NCBI GenBank assembly: GCA_029168955.1
Contig: JAPDOI010000038.1
Coordinates: forward strand, 1,205,001 to 1,269,000
DNA: 64,000 nt
Direction: 5' to 3'
Origin: Aplectana chamaeleonis
Taxonomy: Eukaryota; Nematoda; Chromadorea; Rhabditida; Cosmocercidae
The translations under genes were made by a program, and so were the position numbers. A model generated the notes under the pieces. That model searched no databases and had not been told where the DNA came from. It was given only the letters and a program-made list of their open reading frames with translations. Positions 10,458 to 22,499 of this stretch are shown piece by piece. How positions within the stretch are numbered: the first letter of the stretch is position 1; each line of letters begins with the position of its first letter.

Positions 10458-10966
10458 CTGAAATTTCGTAATATTTTAGCAAAATTTGCAAAACCCCATA
10501 CCGTGGAGTTTATCTTGAGGCGGTTTTCATCATTGCGTTTACCCAGAGTTTCTGGACTTGGGTTGAATTTAGGGCGAGTAGAAGGCGTAGGGGTTAAACC
10601 TAACCTAAATCGACACACCCATGGCTAGCGTATTGATGAATCCGGACTCTAGACGCAATGAAGAGATTTTTCGGCAAAAAAAGTCTGCCCATACCTCCCT
10701 AAGTCTGAGGTCAGCAATACTGACATACACACAAATAAAACGAATAACAGCTGAAACCAGTCCACTGCAGCTCCCCCTTCCTCCTGGTAAGTCTTACATC
10801 AGTTACAATGACAAAAAGAAAACCCCCGAATGCTACCTGACTATCGATTAGAACTCTAGGAAAGTAACCTTTCGGACAGTATCCTCTGTATAAAAACGAA
10901 ATTTCCATCACTTCTCTGAGAAAATTTTCCGCGTCAGTGCCGGGGAAAGTACCGCGACCCTCGAGA

Positions 10967-11495
10967 ATGCCGCGATAGTTCCGCGATAGAACCACCGCAG
11001 CGGCTCCGTGATCATGCGATTATGTTGCCGTGTCTTGAGCCTCAACATCGCCGTGATATTACCGCAGCGGCTCCGTGTTAAAACCGCGCCGGCTCCGAGA
11101 GGAAGCAGCAGCGATGCCGCATAGAGTACGATGTACTGCGCTGTGCGGTCAAACGAAATCGCCGCCGGTTCAATTACCCAATTTTGAGGTTTATTCCGTA
11201 TTTCCTTGGGCCCAAGAGCGGCAGTAACCTCTTTCTTTATCAGACAGAAGACGTGACAGCCGCAGGGAACGTAGTTTCGTTCTTAGGCCCCGTAAGTTGT
11301 AATACGTTTCTTAATCAACTTGCGGATGATATACTCTCCCGGAGCCTCGGCAGCACTATCGAGGAGCCGTAGCGGCATTGCGGCGTTGCCGTGACGTCTC
11401 CACGGTAGAGCCGCCGCGGCTCCGTTGTAGTGCCGCTTCGGTGCCTATAGGCTCCGGAGCGGCACTATCGCGGAGCCGTAGCGGCAATTTCTCTC
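10967..11495. repeat. GCGGCTCCG-rich inverted-repeat element with central SL1-like sequence
   Basis: Degenerate arms carry repeated ACCGCAGCGGCTCCGTG on the left and the inverted CGGAGCCGTAGCGGC on the right. Near the middle (11167-11188) is a 22-mer starting GGTTCAATTACCC, ending TTTTGAG, followed by GT. This family is different in sequence from the element at 25254 but has the same layout. Confidence 0.5.
11167..11188 (+). pseudogene. SL1-like leader sequence
   Basis: It matches SL1 at 20 of 22 positions by my count (changes at positions 5 and 16) and is followed by GTTTATT. The downstream sequence has no SL RNA hairpin or Sm site that I can see. Confidence 0.55.
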
Positions 11496-11679
11496 AGAGT
11501 TCTGATGCGTGCTTGTGCGCGCGATGCTGCTACCTCCGCTCCGCACGTGCGCGTGAAATAAATAACTATGGAAATTTCGTTTACAATGGGGAAAAAGTTC
11601 GAGTATTTATTCGATTATTCGGATGAATTTTCCGAATTTCAACTAAATCGAATACATACATAAAGTTCATCCGCATGAA

Positions 11680-11883
11680 ACAGACCGCCCACGCGGTCGG
11701 CGTGCGTGTAATGCGGCCACGGCATGAACATTTTTCGAACCTGTAAGCAGGTTGGCAGAAATATTAAATAATTTAAAATAAAAATCCATACAGCTGACTG
11801 CAGGCGTGAGGAGGCTCGTCCGAAAAACAATGCCTTCCCCAGGGCCTAGCGACACGCACACCGACCGCGTGGGCGGACAGTCT
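11680..11883. repeat. CAGACTGTCCGCCCACGCGG-ended MITE, copy 1
   Basis: ACAGACCGCCCACGCGGTCGG on the left; the inverse CAGACTGTCCGCCCACGCGG on the right. The interior GGGCCTAGCGACACGCACAC is GC-rich at the ends and AT-rich in the middle. Confidence 0.72.
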
Positions 11884-11970
11884 GATTCGGAAAGACCTTA
11901 TTTTCGAACATAATCACACAGTTACTTTGATATTTTCATATCAATATAAATTTTCGATACAGAAACTCAC

Positions 11971-12065
11971 CATAATCGAAATAAAATCGATGAAACTCGA
12001 CACCCTCTATTAGGTTACCCAAGGCTTCCGGCTCAAAACACGTCATAGCTGGATCGCATAGTTTC
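11971..12065 (-). CDS. unc-43: CaMKII hub-domain exon 2
   Basis: A 95-nt exon between the acceptor CGTTTTCAG and the donor TTATG|GTGAGTT. The 31 full codons read [12 protein letters not shown], then [19 protein letters not shown]. This is the most conserved block of the CaMKII association domain, covering strand 1 and the following helix of the hub fold. The match to my memory of UNC-43 and vertebrate CaMKII is close, with only a few conservative changes. It leaves one G to complete a glycine with the next exon. The intron to the next exon is only about 1.5 kb and holds the element with an SL1-like sequence at 11167. Confidence 0.95.
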
Positions 12066-12300
12066 CTGAAAACGAATGAATCAACTTAATAAACCGGTTC
12101 TCATTTCCCGAGTACACAGATCGATTCCCTTTTTCAGTGGTGGTGGCATTGGGTAAACAAGCGCCAACAAACTGGAACACATGAGGTCAAAGCTATATAG
12201 GCCGCATTACGGGAATGATTTCAGTCCACATTGCAGAAAAAACGAAAAAATTGTATTTTTATCCATCGTGATCCTCCGAAAAATGGAGACGGACCTCATA

Positions 12301-12497
12301 TACTGTCGTTCTCTGGGCCATATTCCGGTCCGCATTTGCAGACTACGGCTATTGCACTATGCGACACGTGTTAATCACGTGTGCGACAGTGCTGGGACAT
12401 TTTGGTCCCAACATCTCGCAGCACGATTACGCGTTGCATGATGCAACAGCCGTAGTCCGCAATTGCGGACCGGAATTCGGCTCGGAGAACGATAGTA
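12301..12497. mobile_element. Related MITE with different core
   Basis: Left TACTGTCGTTCTCTGGGCCA and inverse TACTATCGTTCTCCGAGCC resemble the TACTGTGCTTATCTGGG family ends, as does TTCCGGTCCGC. The core (TGCGACACGTGTTAATCACGTGTGCG) is distinct and itself palindromic. Confidence 0.6.
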
Positions 12498-13340
12498 CAT
12501 GTTCAGCACCGAAAAACACCATAGCCAGATTTGGAGCATCTCAGCCGATCATCAGCCCCAAATCACCTGACAGTTCTCAATCTGCGGGTCCACAGATTTG
12601 GCTGCCCGAGCCACGACTGTTGCTACTCGCGCGGAGTGGAAAAGGCCGGACAGCAACGGACCGTAAATTAGGAGAACGAGCCGAACCTGTCAGGCGGCTC
12701 CGATTACGATTCGGTACGGCTCGAGGCCGAGAATCGTCTTACAATGGAGGGTTGCATACATAAGATGGAGTTTCGAGATGCCATTTCAATTTCTTTTAGA
12801 GGGAGGACAGTGCTCCAATATTCCATACTCGGAATCGGCTAAATGCCTCAGAGATTCACATGAATTTTCCAAAAGTGGGCATTTACATAGCTTTGACAAT
12901 AGAAAAGGGGTACACGAATGACAGTGTTTAGGGCGTTCATATAAATTGTCTCGGATTGAGCTTAAAACTTGTTTCTGGGGGTCGTTTTCGGTGGTGATTA
13001 TGAATCTGAGGCCCATTTGTCAATATTCGTGAAAATTCCATCTAATTTGGTCCGAGGCTTCAAAATCGGGGAAATTTCGCTGGCAAAACGCGACTTTTGA
13101 CGATTTCGAGAATGCTACGATCAAATCGCCTTAAATCTTCTCCATGAAATTTATTTGAGCTGCCTAACACGAATCCGTGCTCGGTTTATCGATTTTCGTT
13201 GAATTACGCTATGTACCGGTAGGTATATGGTAGGGGTGACTTGGTCGAAGTCTCAGATTTGACTCAAAATTTCTCTTTGAGTGTTATTTGGGACGTCGAA
13301 CACAAACTGGAGGTCCATTTTACGATTCTAAAAATATTAA

Positions 13341-13787
13341 AGGCAGTGTGCACGATGAATATCGCACTCGAGTTTGACCCAAAAATGGGATTGTTTGGTC
13401 GTGAGGTAACTAATAGTGAAGAAACAGGGAAGAAAAACGTCTAGAATAAGTCAAAATAATGGTTTCTAAATTGAGGGCGTGAACGAGAATCATGGGCCCT
13501 GCTGATTTCGGCAAGCGCGCGCCAATCCCGAATTCTGGGCGAATCGATTATGCTAACTGCGGCAGAGTTGCTTGGCGATTTGCCATCGAAACGTGTGCGA
13601 CGCCACAAGCTCGTCCGATTGGGGGGCGGACCGGGACAGGTAGGCGCACCGGGAGAGCTTTCAAAGCCGTTTTTATTTATTGCTGGCCAGTTTTCGTTGC
13701 TTCCTTCGACCCTATCCTCTACGGCACCTGCCAACATAGTGTTTCACACCGAGACCTCGAGAACGAGATTTATCGTGAACACTACCT
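13341..13787. mobile_element. TTAA-flanked MITE (subfamily 2)
   Basis: Ends AGGCAGTGTGCACGATGAA and inverted AGGTAGTGTTCACGATAAA, flanked by TTAA on both sides. The interior contains a CGGCAGAGTTGCTTGGCGATTTGCC segment shared with 44972-45468. An ORF on each strand is a chance reading. Confidence 0.8.
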
Positions 13788-14998
13788 TTAAGGTAAGTTA
13801 CGCCCGTTAAAAGGCATTATATCTACCGTAACCTACAATAACCACAAGTCTGGCGACAAACTGACCCCAGATTCGCGTTCAGAGCCCTAGACACCCGACT
13901 GAAAGTTTTGAGCCGAATCCGAAGAATCTTTTCTAAACACCCTGAAAACTCCCTGATGTAGAGTTCACGTAATAAATTTGGTCTGATGAATGGACTTGGC
14001 TACGACGGTAGATCGCCGCGCGCGAATCGAAACCCCATTGGACAGTGAGGTCGCCAACACCGCACGGCCAGCCGCCTGGTACATGCGTCAGACTAAATCG
14101 AATGCGGAAGCCATACACTCATTACCTTGCCGCGAGGCAGTTAAAAGCGTCCATAACTTTTTCAGAGCGGTTTTAGACTCCTTCGAAGAGCATACTCGAA
14201 TTCTACGTCCAAACTAGCTCTAAGAGAATACATTTCACCCGAAATGGCCACGCTGACTAAAAATAGTTTCCTGATTGGATTTTTAAGCCTCCACACCTGA
14301 TTTAGCGTGAATGTTGTGCTGCGACGATTTCTGACTTACAATCAGGTTCGCAATCGCCGCGACGCGACCGCTCGCGCAGAAACAGCATTCATAGATCAAC
14401 TGTTCAGCGGGTTTAGAGAATTTCCTACGAAAATTTCCCATGTAAGCTTTCAGGAGAGAGGTCTCCAAATTTTTGAGCTGTATGGCTTACGGTCTCAAAA
14501 GTGATCAATATTACCCATGCAAGGATTCAGTCATAATCCCCTTCTGATTACTTGAAGGCATAGTACGCGCAGAAAACTGTATAATATTTTTTTCATGTTT
14601 TTGTGTAGCTTGACCTCTGTCGTGAGCAAAAATGTCAGAAGCGTTCATAGAACCTTCATTTGTAAAGGAAAGTCAGACTGAATACGCTATAAAATTGAAT
14701 TTAAATTTCGCGCCAAAATCGTTTTTGAAGTTTTTCTGCATGTGGTGTTTGGGCCGTAGCTGTTTTTCATGTTGTTTGAACTTCGCATCAACATTTTATA
14801 AAAAAGTGGTCGATGACTAGTGAGAACTGGTGGCGGACCATCATCCTTAACCTCTTCCAACCTCATAACCCTACGTTTTCGAAGCGCCGAATTTCACCGG
14901 TGTGGTCTACCGGGCTCATTCATGAAATCGAGCCTGAAATATGGGAATTGGTTTTCCGTAGCCGTCAACAATCAATACGGTGGGCGGATTGTGAACAG

Positions 14999-17094
14999 CT
15001 CAGAAAATGAAAACATCTTACATGTAATATAAAGTGCAAGATACTTGAGACATTCAAGTATATTACTTTAATAGCGCATGTAACCTACACTTATATTACA
15101 TGTAACATAAACTTATATTTCATGTAACTTGATTAGAGCCGAAAGTTGAAGCTCGATGCTTTCAGGGCTGGAGCTGCAAGTTCCAGGCTACTGCTTCAGG
15201 TACGAATCAGCAAGCTTCAAGTTCTTTTAGAGATCCCAGGAACTTAAAGGCAGGGGTCGCGCTCAAATGTGCACGTCTTCTTTTCCTCTCTGAACCCTTT
15301 TCTATGTATAGAGTAGTAGAACCTATAAGAAAAAATCGCGAAAAAAACGCTGTTCTGGGCCAAATTCGAAGCCTGAACTTTCTTGTCTTTTGATGTTGGA
15401 CGAGTCCACCCCACATCATCGGCATCAAGGATCTCTAATATCAAGAACATCAGCTGGCTGGAAATTGAATTTCAATCAATGAACCTTTGAATTTATACAC
15501 ACATCTAGTCAAGAACATTGACTGAAGTGCTTGCTTTCATTGTTCAACTGTTTGATTAGGTAAATTTGCATTTATTTCTTCCTCTGAGTGTGGATGATTT
15601 TTGACGGCTTGGCATGAGACTGTGATCTTTCTGTGCACGTGTGCACGAACTGGAAATTTAGGGTCTTAATAACTCTAATTCTAGCCCGTTTTTCACCGCG
15701 CTACCTTCATAGTTTTTGAGCTGTTTTTGATCTGAGCTGATTTTTGTAGTTTTTTCGATAACGTTTTTCATCGTGACCACTGCCTTTAAGGCTCGCTGCT
15801 TCATGACTGAAGCAGTAAGCCTGGATCCCACAGCTTCACATAAGAAACGGTAGGTTTAAGCTTGTTTCAGGAGTACTGCATATCGCTCCTTCTAATCCTC
15901 CCCACGATTAAAACTATCCATGAGAAGCGAGAGATCAACGATCCGGCCAGGGCAAGTGGCCACCCTGTTGAATGGCATTCCAATGGACCTGCGCTCATCG
16001 CTAAGGTATGAGGCGGCCCGTATGCTGTGCAGGTTTGCAGAAGGCGTTCAGCATGGGCCCTCGGTTGCTGGAGATATTTGAAGTATGTTACATTTACACT
16101 ACATGTAAATTACTTCAGTAGAGATAATTCACATGTAACTTACATTGACGGAGATGTATTACAAATATATTATAATCGTCCGTTATGTTACAAGTATTGT
16201 GCTTTCAACATCGAAAACATATTACGTGCGACATTTGGCCGGCGAGCGACTCAGAAAAATGAAAACATATTACATGTAATATAAAAGACCTGAATTTATA
16301 TACATACATGTTTTATAAATTGGCTAATGTATATTACTTGCAAATTATCTCGACCGATGTATGTTACATGTAATATATCGGTCTCTCGCTGACAGGCCAA
16401 ATGTCGCACGTAATATGTTTTCGATGGTGAAAACATAATACTTGTAACATAAGGAACGATTATAATATATACTTGTAATACATCTCCGTCAATGTAAGTT
16501 ACATGTGAATTATATCTACTCAAGTAAATTACATGTAGTATAAGTGTAACATAACTCAAATATCTCCAATTACTGAGGGCCCATGCTGAACACCTTTTCC
16601 AGACCTGCACAGAATACGGGCCGCCTCATACCTTAGCCATAAGCGCAGGTCCATTGCATTGACTTTCGACAGGGTGGTCACTCGCCCTGGCCGAGTCGTT
16701 GATCTCTCGCACCTCATGGTTCGTTTTAATCGAGGGGATGCAAAGGGAGCGACATGCAATATATTTGAAGCAAGCTTAAGCCCATTGCTTCTTGTGTGAA
16801 GCTGTGGGATCCAAGCTTGCTGCTTCACTCATGAAGTAGTGAGCTTTAAGCTCCTGGGATGTTCAAGAAAGCTTAAAGCTTACTGATTCGTACCTGAAGC
16901 AGAAGCCTGGAATTTGCAGCTCCAACCCTTAAAACATCGAGCTTCAACTTGCAGCTCTAATTAAGTCATATGAAATATAAGTGTATGTTACATGTAATAT
17001 AAGTGTAGGTTACATGCGATTAAAAGTAATATACTTGAATGCCTCAAGTATCTTACACTTTATATTACATGTAAGATGTTTTAATTTTTCTGAG
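14999..17094. repeat. 2.1-kb palindrome with TTACATGTAA arms
   Basis: The left arm runs from CTCAGAAAATGAAAACATC and the right arm from its inverse at 17094. Four segments mirror each other in order: the TTACATGTAA minisatellite (15010-15140 with 16960-17080); AGCTTCAAG/GCTTCAGGTACGAATCAG (15150-15215 with 16860-16950); the GGATCCCACAGCTTCAC segment (15780-15865 with 16770-16840); and the GGCCAGGGC..GTATGAGGCGGCCCGTATGCTG segment (15930-16080 with 16560-16700). The centre is about 16315. The left arm is interrupted by a TTAA MITE (15248-15785). No coding capacity is evident. Confidence 0.85.
15248..15785. mobile_element. TTAA-flanked MITE (subfamily 1), inserted in a palindrome arm
   Basis: Ends AGGCAGGGGTCGCG and inverted AGGCAGTGGTCACGATG are flanked by TTAA on both sides (15244-15247, 15786-15789). 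The mirror arm of the palindrome (near 16850) shows the uninterrupted sequence with a single TTAA, so the insertion and its 4-bp duplication are directly visible. The 538-bp interior is shared with 29473-30019. TTAA duplication is the hallmark of piggyBac-type elements; that assignment is inference. Confidence 0.85.
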
Positions 17095-17220
17095 GAGGTT
17101 TGCAAGAAATATTCATTGGCCAATTTATATTACATGTATATTAATTCAGGCCTTTTGTATTACATGTAATATGCTTTCATTTTTCTGAGAGCCTCAGACT
17201 CCTAATGAAGCCGACACACT

Positions 17221-17906
17221 CTCAGAAAAATCAAAACAGGTTACTTGTAATATAAATGTACCTTACTTGAATGTCTCAAGTAACTTACATTTATATTACA
17301 TGTAACATACATTTATATTACATGTAACTTGAATTTATATTACATGTAACTTACATTTGAATTTTCAGTATGGGTGGCCATCACGTGACGCAGACGACAC
17401 GCGACGCAGAGGGCGCGTCCCAGGCCACACACTACGCAAAAAAATGCTGTGCAGGGCCTTTCCTGCTGGTGTGGGGTCAAGTACCATAAACCTGGGTAAC
17501 TGAACCAACAGCAACACCAGTCGTAAAGCTGACCCCGCGTGTGCGTCGTACATTAGTCTTGGAAATATCTTCTTGGCCGATTTAATATACTTGCGACTTA
17601 TATTGTGCCATTCAAGTTACATGTAACATATAGGAGGCGCACTGCACGCAATATCCTTTCAGAAATTGAAAACAAGTTACTTGTAACATATTTAAGCTGA
17701 TGTAAGTTACTTGCGACTTATCCCAAGTCATTTGAGTTACATGTAGCATATCGGAGGCGCAGCGCACGCAGTATCCCGCCGATATGTAACATGTAGCTTG
17801 AATGACCTGAGATAAGCCGCGAGTAACTTACATCGACTCAGATATGTGACAAGTGACTTGTTTCCGGCCTTTTAAGCTGCAAGTAACTTGTTTTCATTTT
17901 TCTAAG
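17221..17906. repeat. CTCAGAAAAATCAAAAC-ended inverted repeat with minus-strand SL1-like core
   Basis: Ends CTCAGAAAAATCAAAACAGG and the inverted TTTTCATTTTTCTAAG enclose blocks of TTACATGTAA/TAACTTGTAA minisatellite and a GC-richer core (17375-17550). The core holds an SL1-like sequence on the minus strand at 17485-17506. Its outer arms belong to the same family as 14999-17094 and 23021-23565. Confidence 0.6.
17485..17506 (-). pseudogene. Degenerate SL1-like leader
   Basis: On the minus strand it begins GGTTCAGTTACCC and ends GGTTTATG, followed by GTACTTGACCCC. It has four or five changes from SL1. The following sequence is homologous to that after the SL-like sequence at 23295, in opposite orientation. 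Confidence 0.45.
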
Positions 17907-18055
17907 CTAGGGGCGGCGCAGGACGGCGCAGGATCACGAGGAACGGGAGAGGACGGGGGGCTCATTTGAATACACAGACCCTACGATCCAGCTTTTCGAC
18001 TGATAGATGGAATTGATCAATAAATTCCAGCAGAAAAAAATCGCTAGAAACCCAC

Positions 18056-18131
18056 GTGTATAAGTCGAAATCCTTGCATGAGATAGCGTCGAGCAGCTGC
18101 TGCGTCACCCGTACGATTTCCTGTTTTTGAG
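18056..18131 (-). CDS. unc-43: CaMKII hub-domain exon 1 (start of association domain)
   Basis: A 76-nt exon between the acceptor ATGTTTCAG and the donor TACAC|GTGGGT encodes QKQEIVRVTQQLLDAISCKD followed by FDLY. This is the first helix of the CaMKII association domain, which packs across the mouth of the NTF2-like barrel. The phase is 2 at entry (completing alanine) and 2 at exit (AC, completed by G to threonine). The donor GTGGGT is less common than GTAAGT or GTGAGT but acceptable. The exon lies just left of a hairpin element at 18408 and right of the TTACATGTAA palindrome cluster, so it is a small unique island among repeats. Confidence 0.9.
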
Positions 18132-18407
18132 CTGAAACATTCCACCTTATTCAATACATTCTCCTTGATCCAAAGAACCGGAAAACCTAGGGCCAGTCTC
18201 CAGAAAACTAAAACAAACGGCAATCATCACTCCATGCGCCCCTATGTGCTTACTCGAAATCATGTCAAACGCACACAAATTTCTTCATTTCCTTTTTTCA
18301 ATCAATATATCAATTGCTGCACACTGACAGCCATCACACTCAATCGATATATCGATTATGTGCTGGTCTGTGAAAAACACACATGGACAGACACATAGCG
18401 TCAGCAT

Positions 18408-18543
18408 GGATCCAGATGAGAGTCCGCGTTCACTGTTGCAGGTTGGCGCAAACTTGGTGTCATATGCTATAACATAGGTGCATCGAGTTTGCGCCAACCT
18501 CCAATGGAGAACGCAAAGTCTCTTCAGGATCCATGCCGATGTT
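18408..18543. repeat. Hairpin element, subfamily A copy 1
   Basis: A near-perfect fold-back: AGGTTGGCGCAAACTTGGTG opposite CATCGAGTTTGCGCCAACCT, with ends CATGGATCC. The loop is about ATATGCTATAACATA. It lies about 280 bp from the CaMKII exon at 18056. Confidence 0.75.
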
Positions 18544-18910
18544 ACAGACACGCGCAGTGTGCGATAAGAGGCCAAAGTGCTGATATAGGAGGTGATATTC
18601 CTAAGGTTTTTCCTAACAATAGGACCAGTCAGTAACCTTCCCACAGATATGTGCATATTTGCCTCCAGCTGAATCAATAGAAGCCTCCTTGTTGACGCAT
18701 TTCTATGTGCCAACCACCAGAATTATAGGACTTCTTTTACTACCCAATAGCCGCCCCGGCCACACCACACGCCCTAGCCGGGGGGAAGCCATCCACAGCG
18801 GGGATTAGCGGCAAGCCAGATTAGTGAATATCAGAAAGTCTCCCATTTCTGCTAGTGCTCCACTGGGGGCAGACCTCAACATGTGAAAATGTGACCACTC
18901 ATGAATTTTA

Positions 18911-19255
18911 CCAAGGACTGATCCCACCACAAACTGGAGTATTGAAAAATGGTCTGTTGAGTGTTGTTGGGGAGGTAAAAAGGGAAACAACTTAAAACTT
19001 GCAAAAACTGAAATTTTTTGGATTTCAAAAATTTGAGCATTTTCAGCCCAAACTTTGTCCACGGGGGTTATTGGGGGCGCTGAATTAGGTCCATTTTCAG
19101 TTTCTCAAAGCTTTACTGTAAGTGACAGTAAAAAAAAGAAAAAAGGATCATTTTTGTCCACAGGAACCTAACCGTTATCTTTCGAAAAATTTGTAATGGA
19201 CCTTATATTCGTGTTCAGCGCCCCAAATTACTCCCTCCCCTGGACAAAGTTTGTA
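18911..19255. mobile_element. TAGGGACTGATCCCAG-family element, left half only
   Basis: Starts CCAAGGACTGATCCCACCAC and follows the family through GTCCATTTTCAGTTTCTCAAAGC. At about 19255 it switches to a GCGGCTCCGACTCGTGTTCGG repeat, so the right half is missing. Confidence 0.55.
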
Positions 19256-19506
19256 TGCGGCTCCGACTCGTGTTCGGTGCGGCTCAGGGCCGAAAATCGT
19301 CTGAGATTCGCCTTGAAAGTTGGCTTCAGAAGGTGCGACCCATAAAGTTCGCTTCTCTCCGTCCCTTGTCAGGATCGAGATTTGAGCTTGGGACGTAATA
19401 TGTGAATAAACAGATTTTGGAAGGGGTCAGATTTTGGAAAAAATATTTTTTCCTAAAGCCTTCTGAAGAATCCGAACAGTAGATAAAGGATAAAGTATGT
19501 CCGAAA

Positions 19507-19714
19507 GAGACTGTCCGCCCACGCGGTCGGCGTGCGTGTCGAGCGACCCATGGTGAATGCCTTTTTTCCGACGAGACTTCTCAGGGCTGCAAACAGCTAA
19601 CTGGGATATTATTGCTTACTGGTCTAATATTCCCGCTCATCGATCTACGTGTTCAAAAAATGTCTTGGCGACTGCCATACAACATGCACCCCGACCGCGT
19701 GGGCGGACAGTCTC
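19507..19714. repeat. CAGACTGTCCGCCCACGCGG-ended MITE, copy 2
   Basis: GAGACTGTCCGCCCACGCGG and its exact inverse flank about 208 bp. The interior has CATGGTGAATGCCTTTTTTC, an inverted relative of copy 1. Confidence 0.75.
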
Positions 19715-19789
19715 ATCCAGTCAGACTTTATTTTCTCGTATGAAATCTCATTGAAATTCTCAAATAAATGAACTCTATCTCATTCCCAG

Positions 19790-20480
19790 GTTCGGGTTTT
19801 TTTTCATTTCGAAATTCGAAAGAAATGTATTTGAAAACACTATATCGATTTCAATCTATATTCGGCACTGAACACCTAGAATTCTAAACCATATTCGATT
19901 TCAAGAGTGAATTTACAGTATTTACTGAAAATTGGTAGACCGAAATCGTAAAAGAAGCGAATATTCGATAATCCAAAAAACCTAAAAGAAGCCGAATAAT
20001 CGACAAATTGGATGTGTTGAAATTAAAAATATGGAGGATGTAGAATTTACAAAGAACAACAAAAATATTCGAATGACTCGAATCTTCGACTATGGTCACT
20101 CAAAGTGGCCGAACGATCGAAAGAGTAAATAATTTGAATCTCAGAATGAGCAAAAGAACCGAAAGCCCGTATTGAAAACCCCGATGAGATCAATATTCGC
20201 CCAAAAAAAGATCGATTATTTGAAAAATCAAGCCAATCAGATTTCAGAACGCATGAAATAAAGAAAAAAAACGGAATAATCTAAAACCCCGAATGGATCT
20301 GATATTCGAACACAATAACCTTAACAAAGTCGATTACTCAAAAAATAAATGTTTTGCTGCTGGAAATAGACCGAATATGTATACAAAAAAATCAAATAAT
20401 TTCAATTTCCACAATGAATCAAACAACAAAAAAAGCGAATAAATCCAAATCCCGATTGGAATGGAAATTCAATCCTAATA
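19790..20480. repeat. CGAAT-rich degenerate minisatellite, block 2
   Basis: AT-rich sequence with recurring CCGAATAATCGA, CCGAATGGATCTGATATTCG and AAAAGAACCGAAAGCCC. It is the same family as 5920-6160 in inverse orientation, much decayed. Confidence 0.5.
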
Positions 20481-20968
20481 TCCGATTCATTGACGCCAAC
20501 GGCTCAAAAGTTGCAGTTAAAGGTTCACAGACTATCGCTCAACTGCTATTATCCTCAACATCGCCTCAGGACATGATAACTAAAATCTAACGGTATGATA
20601 GGTACAAAGGGTTGCAAAACTAAATACTATTTTCAAAAAAATTGAATATCATTTTAACACTACATAGTTGGCCTCTTCACTGAAGAGCCTCGGGGTAGCT
20701 AGGGATATGAATTGTCTGAAGATAGAGGCGAAACAATTCATATCAAAATTTGGGAAGGGAAAAAGAAAATAGGAGAAAAATTAAATAAATAAAATAAAAT
20801 GAATTAAAACAAAATGCGCATAAAAATAAATCAATAATGAAAACATAAATGAACAAATAAATAAGATGATAAATTATTTAAGTATTCAAAAAATTAATAA
20901 TAATAATAATAATAATAAAGCACGTAAACATATTACTCAAATTGACGCTGTGGCAATCTAACACTGAC

Positions 20969-22012
20969 TAGGAACTACTCCCAGTATAAATTAGAGTTTT
21001 AAAACAAAGTCTGTCGACTGTTGTGGAGGGGGACAAAAAAGAAACAATATGAACTTGGGTACATCAAAACGATAAAAAAATATAATTTATTCGGATTTTT
21101 AAAATTCGAACACTCCTAGCCTCAAACTTGGGCCGGGGGGTGGAGGCTATTTGGGGGGGGGGGGGCAGAACACTAATAAAGGCCCATTCTCCGTTCTTGG
21201 GGAACATACCGATAGGTTGCAGTAGATAAATGATACTTTTCCTAAAGTGCCTTACAGTAATCATATCAGGAACTGGAAGCGGCCATTGTATTCGTCTTCA
21301 GCGTCCTAAACTACCACTAAAAACAAATTCTGGGCCGGAAATGTTTCCCTTCCCGAGATCCGAAAACTTACTTTTTTCGCCGGTTTTTGATCTAACCCAT
21401 GTGCATTAAAGGCAGAGCTCACGATGATTTTCGTTCCCGACTTTTCCATTCAGAACAATTCGTTGGCCTCCAAAAGTTACCAAAATTACGAAGAAACGGC
21501 GAGGAATGCATTTAAACGTCGTATTTCAGTAGCATTATTCTATTATTCTATAACATGGACTAGTTGTCCGGTTGGATGAAGATGTTCATGGTGGTTGTCA
21601 ACGGTGGAAAATTGGGTCAATCGAAAATGGAAAAATATTTTATGCAAAGCAGGATTAGTTAGGGCCCTAAGGATAGAATGGAGCAATATAGAGTAGAGAA
21701 TTGCAAAAACCGGGTCCACAAAAGATTTTAGTGTCACAACAAACACTTCCTGTGATACTTAATAGGCGGGGTGATACTTAAGGATTTCGTGTACTTCTGG
21801 TGCGTTTTCCTCAATTTCTACGTCACTTTAGTTCTACCCGGGGGCCATTTAATAAATATAGCGAATAATCTCGAAATTGAAGATTATCGTGAACACTGCC
21901 TTTAAGGGAATTCGCCGGACTTCAAATTGTTTATGTTCAGCTTCCCCACACCACTCAACAGACCAATTTCCGAAACTTCAGTTAAGATTGGAATCAGGTA
22001 ATCAGTCTTTAG
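20969..22012. mobile_element. TAGGGACTGATCCCAG-family element carrying a nested TTAA MITE
   Basis: A degenerate left end CTAGGAACTACTCCCAG and an inverted right end GATTACCTGATTCCAATC bracket sequence homologous to 34291-35130. At 21410-21901 a TTAA MITE (ends AGGCAGAGCTCACGATG and AGGCAGTGTTCACGATAA; TTAA on both sides) sits after CCATGTGCA. A G-run near 21155 lies inside. Confidence 0.65.
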
Positions 22013-22469
22013 TGAGGCTCTTCTCAGCTGCTTTCTGATAACATCGGGCAAAACCTTCTACAACACCAATCAGAGAGGGGCAAATTGCATCGCAAAAAAA
22101 CCATACTATGATTGCATTTCATTTAAAAAAAGCCCAGTGTCATATCTTGTAAGGGCATATATTAGTGTCTATCGTCAGATGAACACCCAAGCTTGGCCAA
22201 GATCAAAGATGAAAATCTCCTGAAGACCGTACCTATACTCATAGTGGCCGTTCCACCGTCGTTCTGGTCATCTCACAGAATCCGCAACCTGCCCGACAAA
22301 TTTGTCTGCCGTCAGTGATATGTAGTTAAACTACAGCAATATGTAGAAGCAGGAATCGAAGCGGCAATTGGAACGACACTTGCGGAGATTGCCTGCGGCT
22401 GCAAGTAATGAACGGCGGTTTGCCGACGCGACCCACCACTCCGGGACAGGGTCAGGTGTCTCGTCTGCA

Positions 22470-22499
22470 TGACTCACACACACACACACACACACACGC
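22470..22499 (+). repeat. (CA)n microsatellite
   Basis: A run of about 12-13 CA units. The 179-codon plus-strand ORF (22469-23008) that starts here is His/Thr-rich low complexity and is not supported as a gene. Confidence 0.9.
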
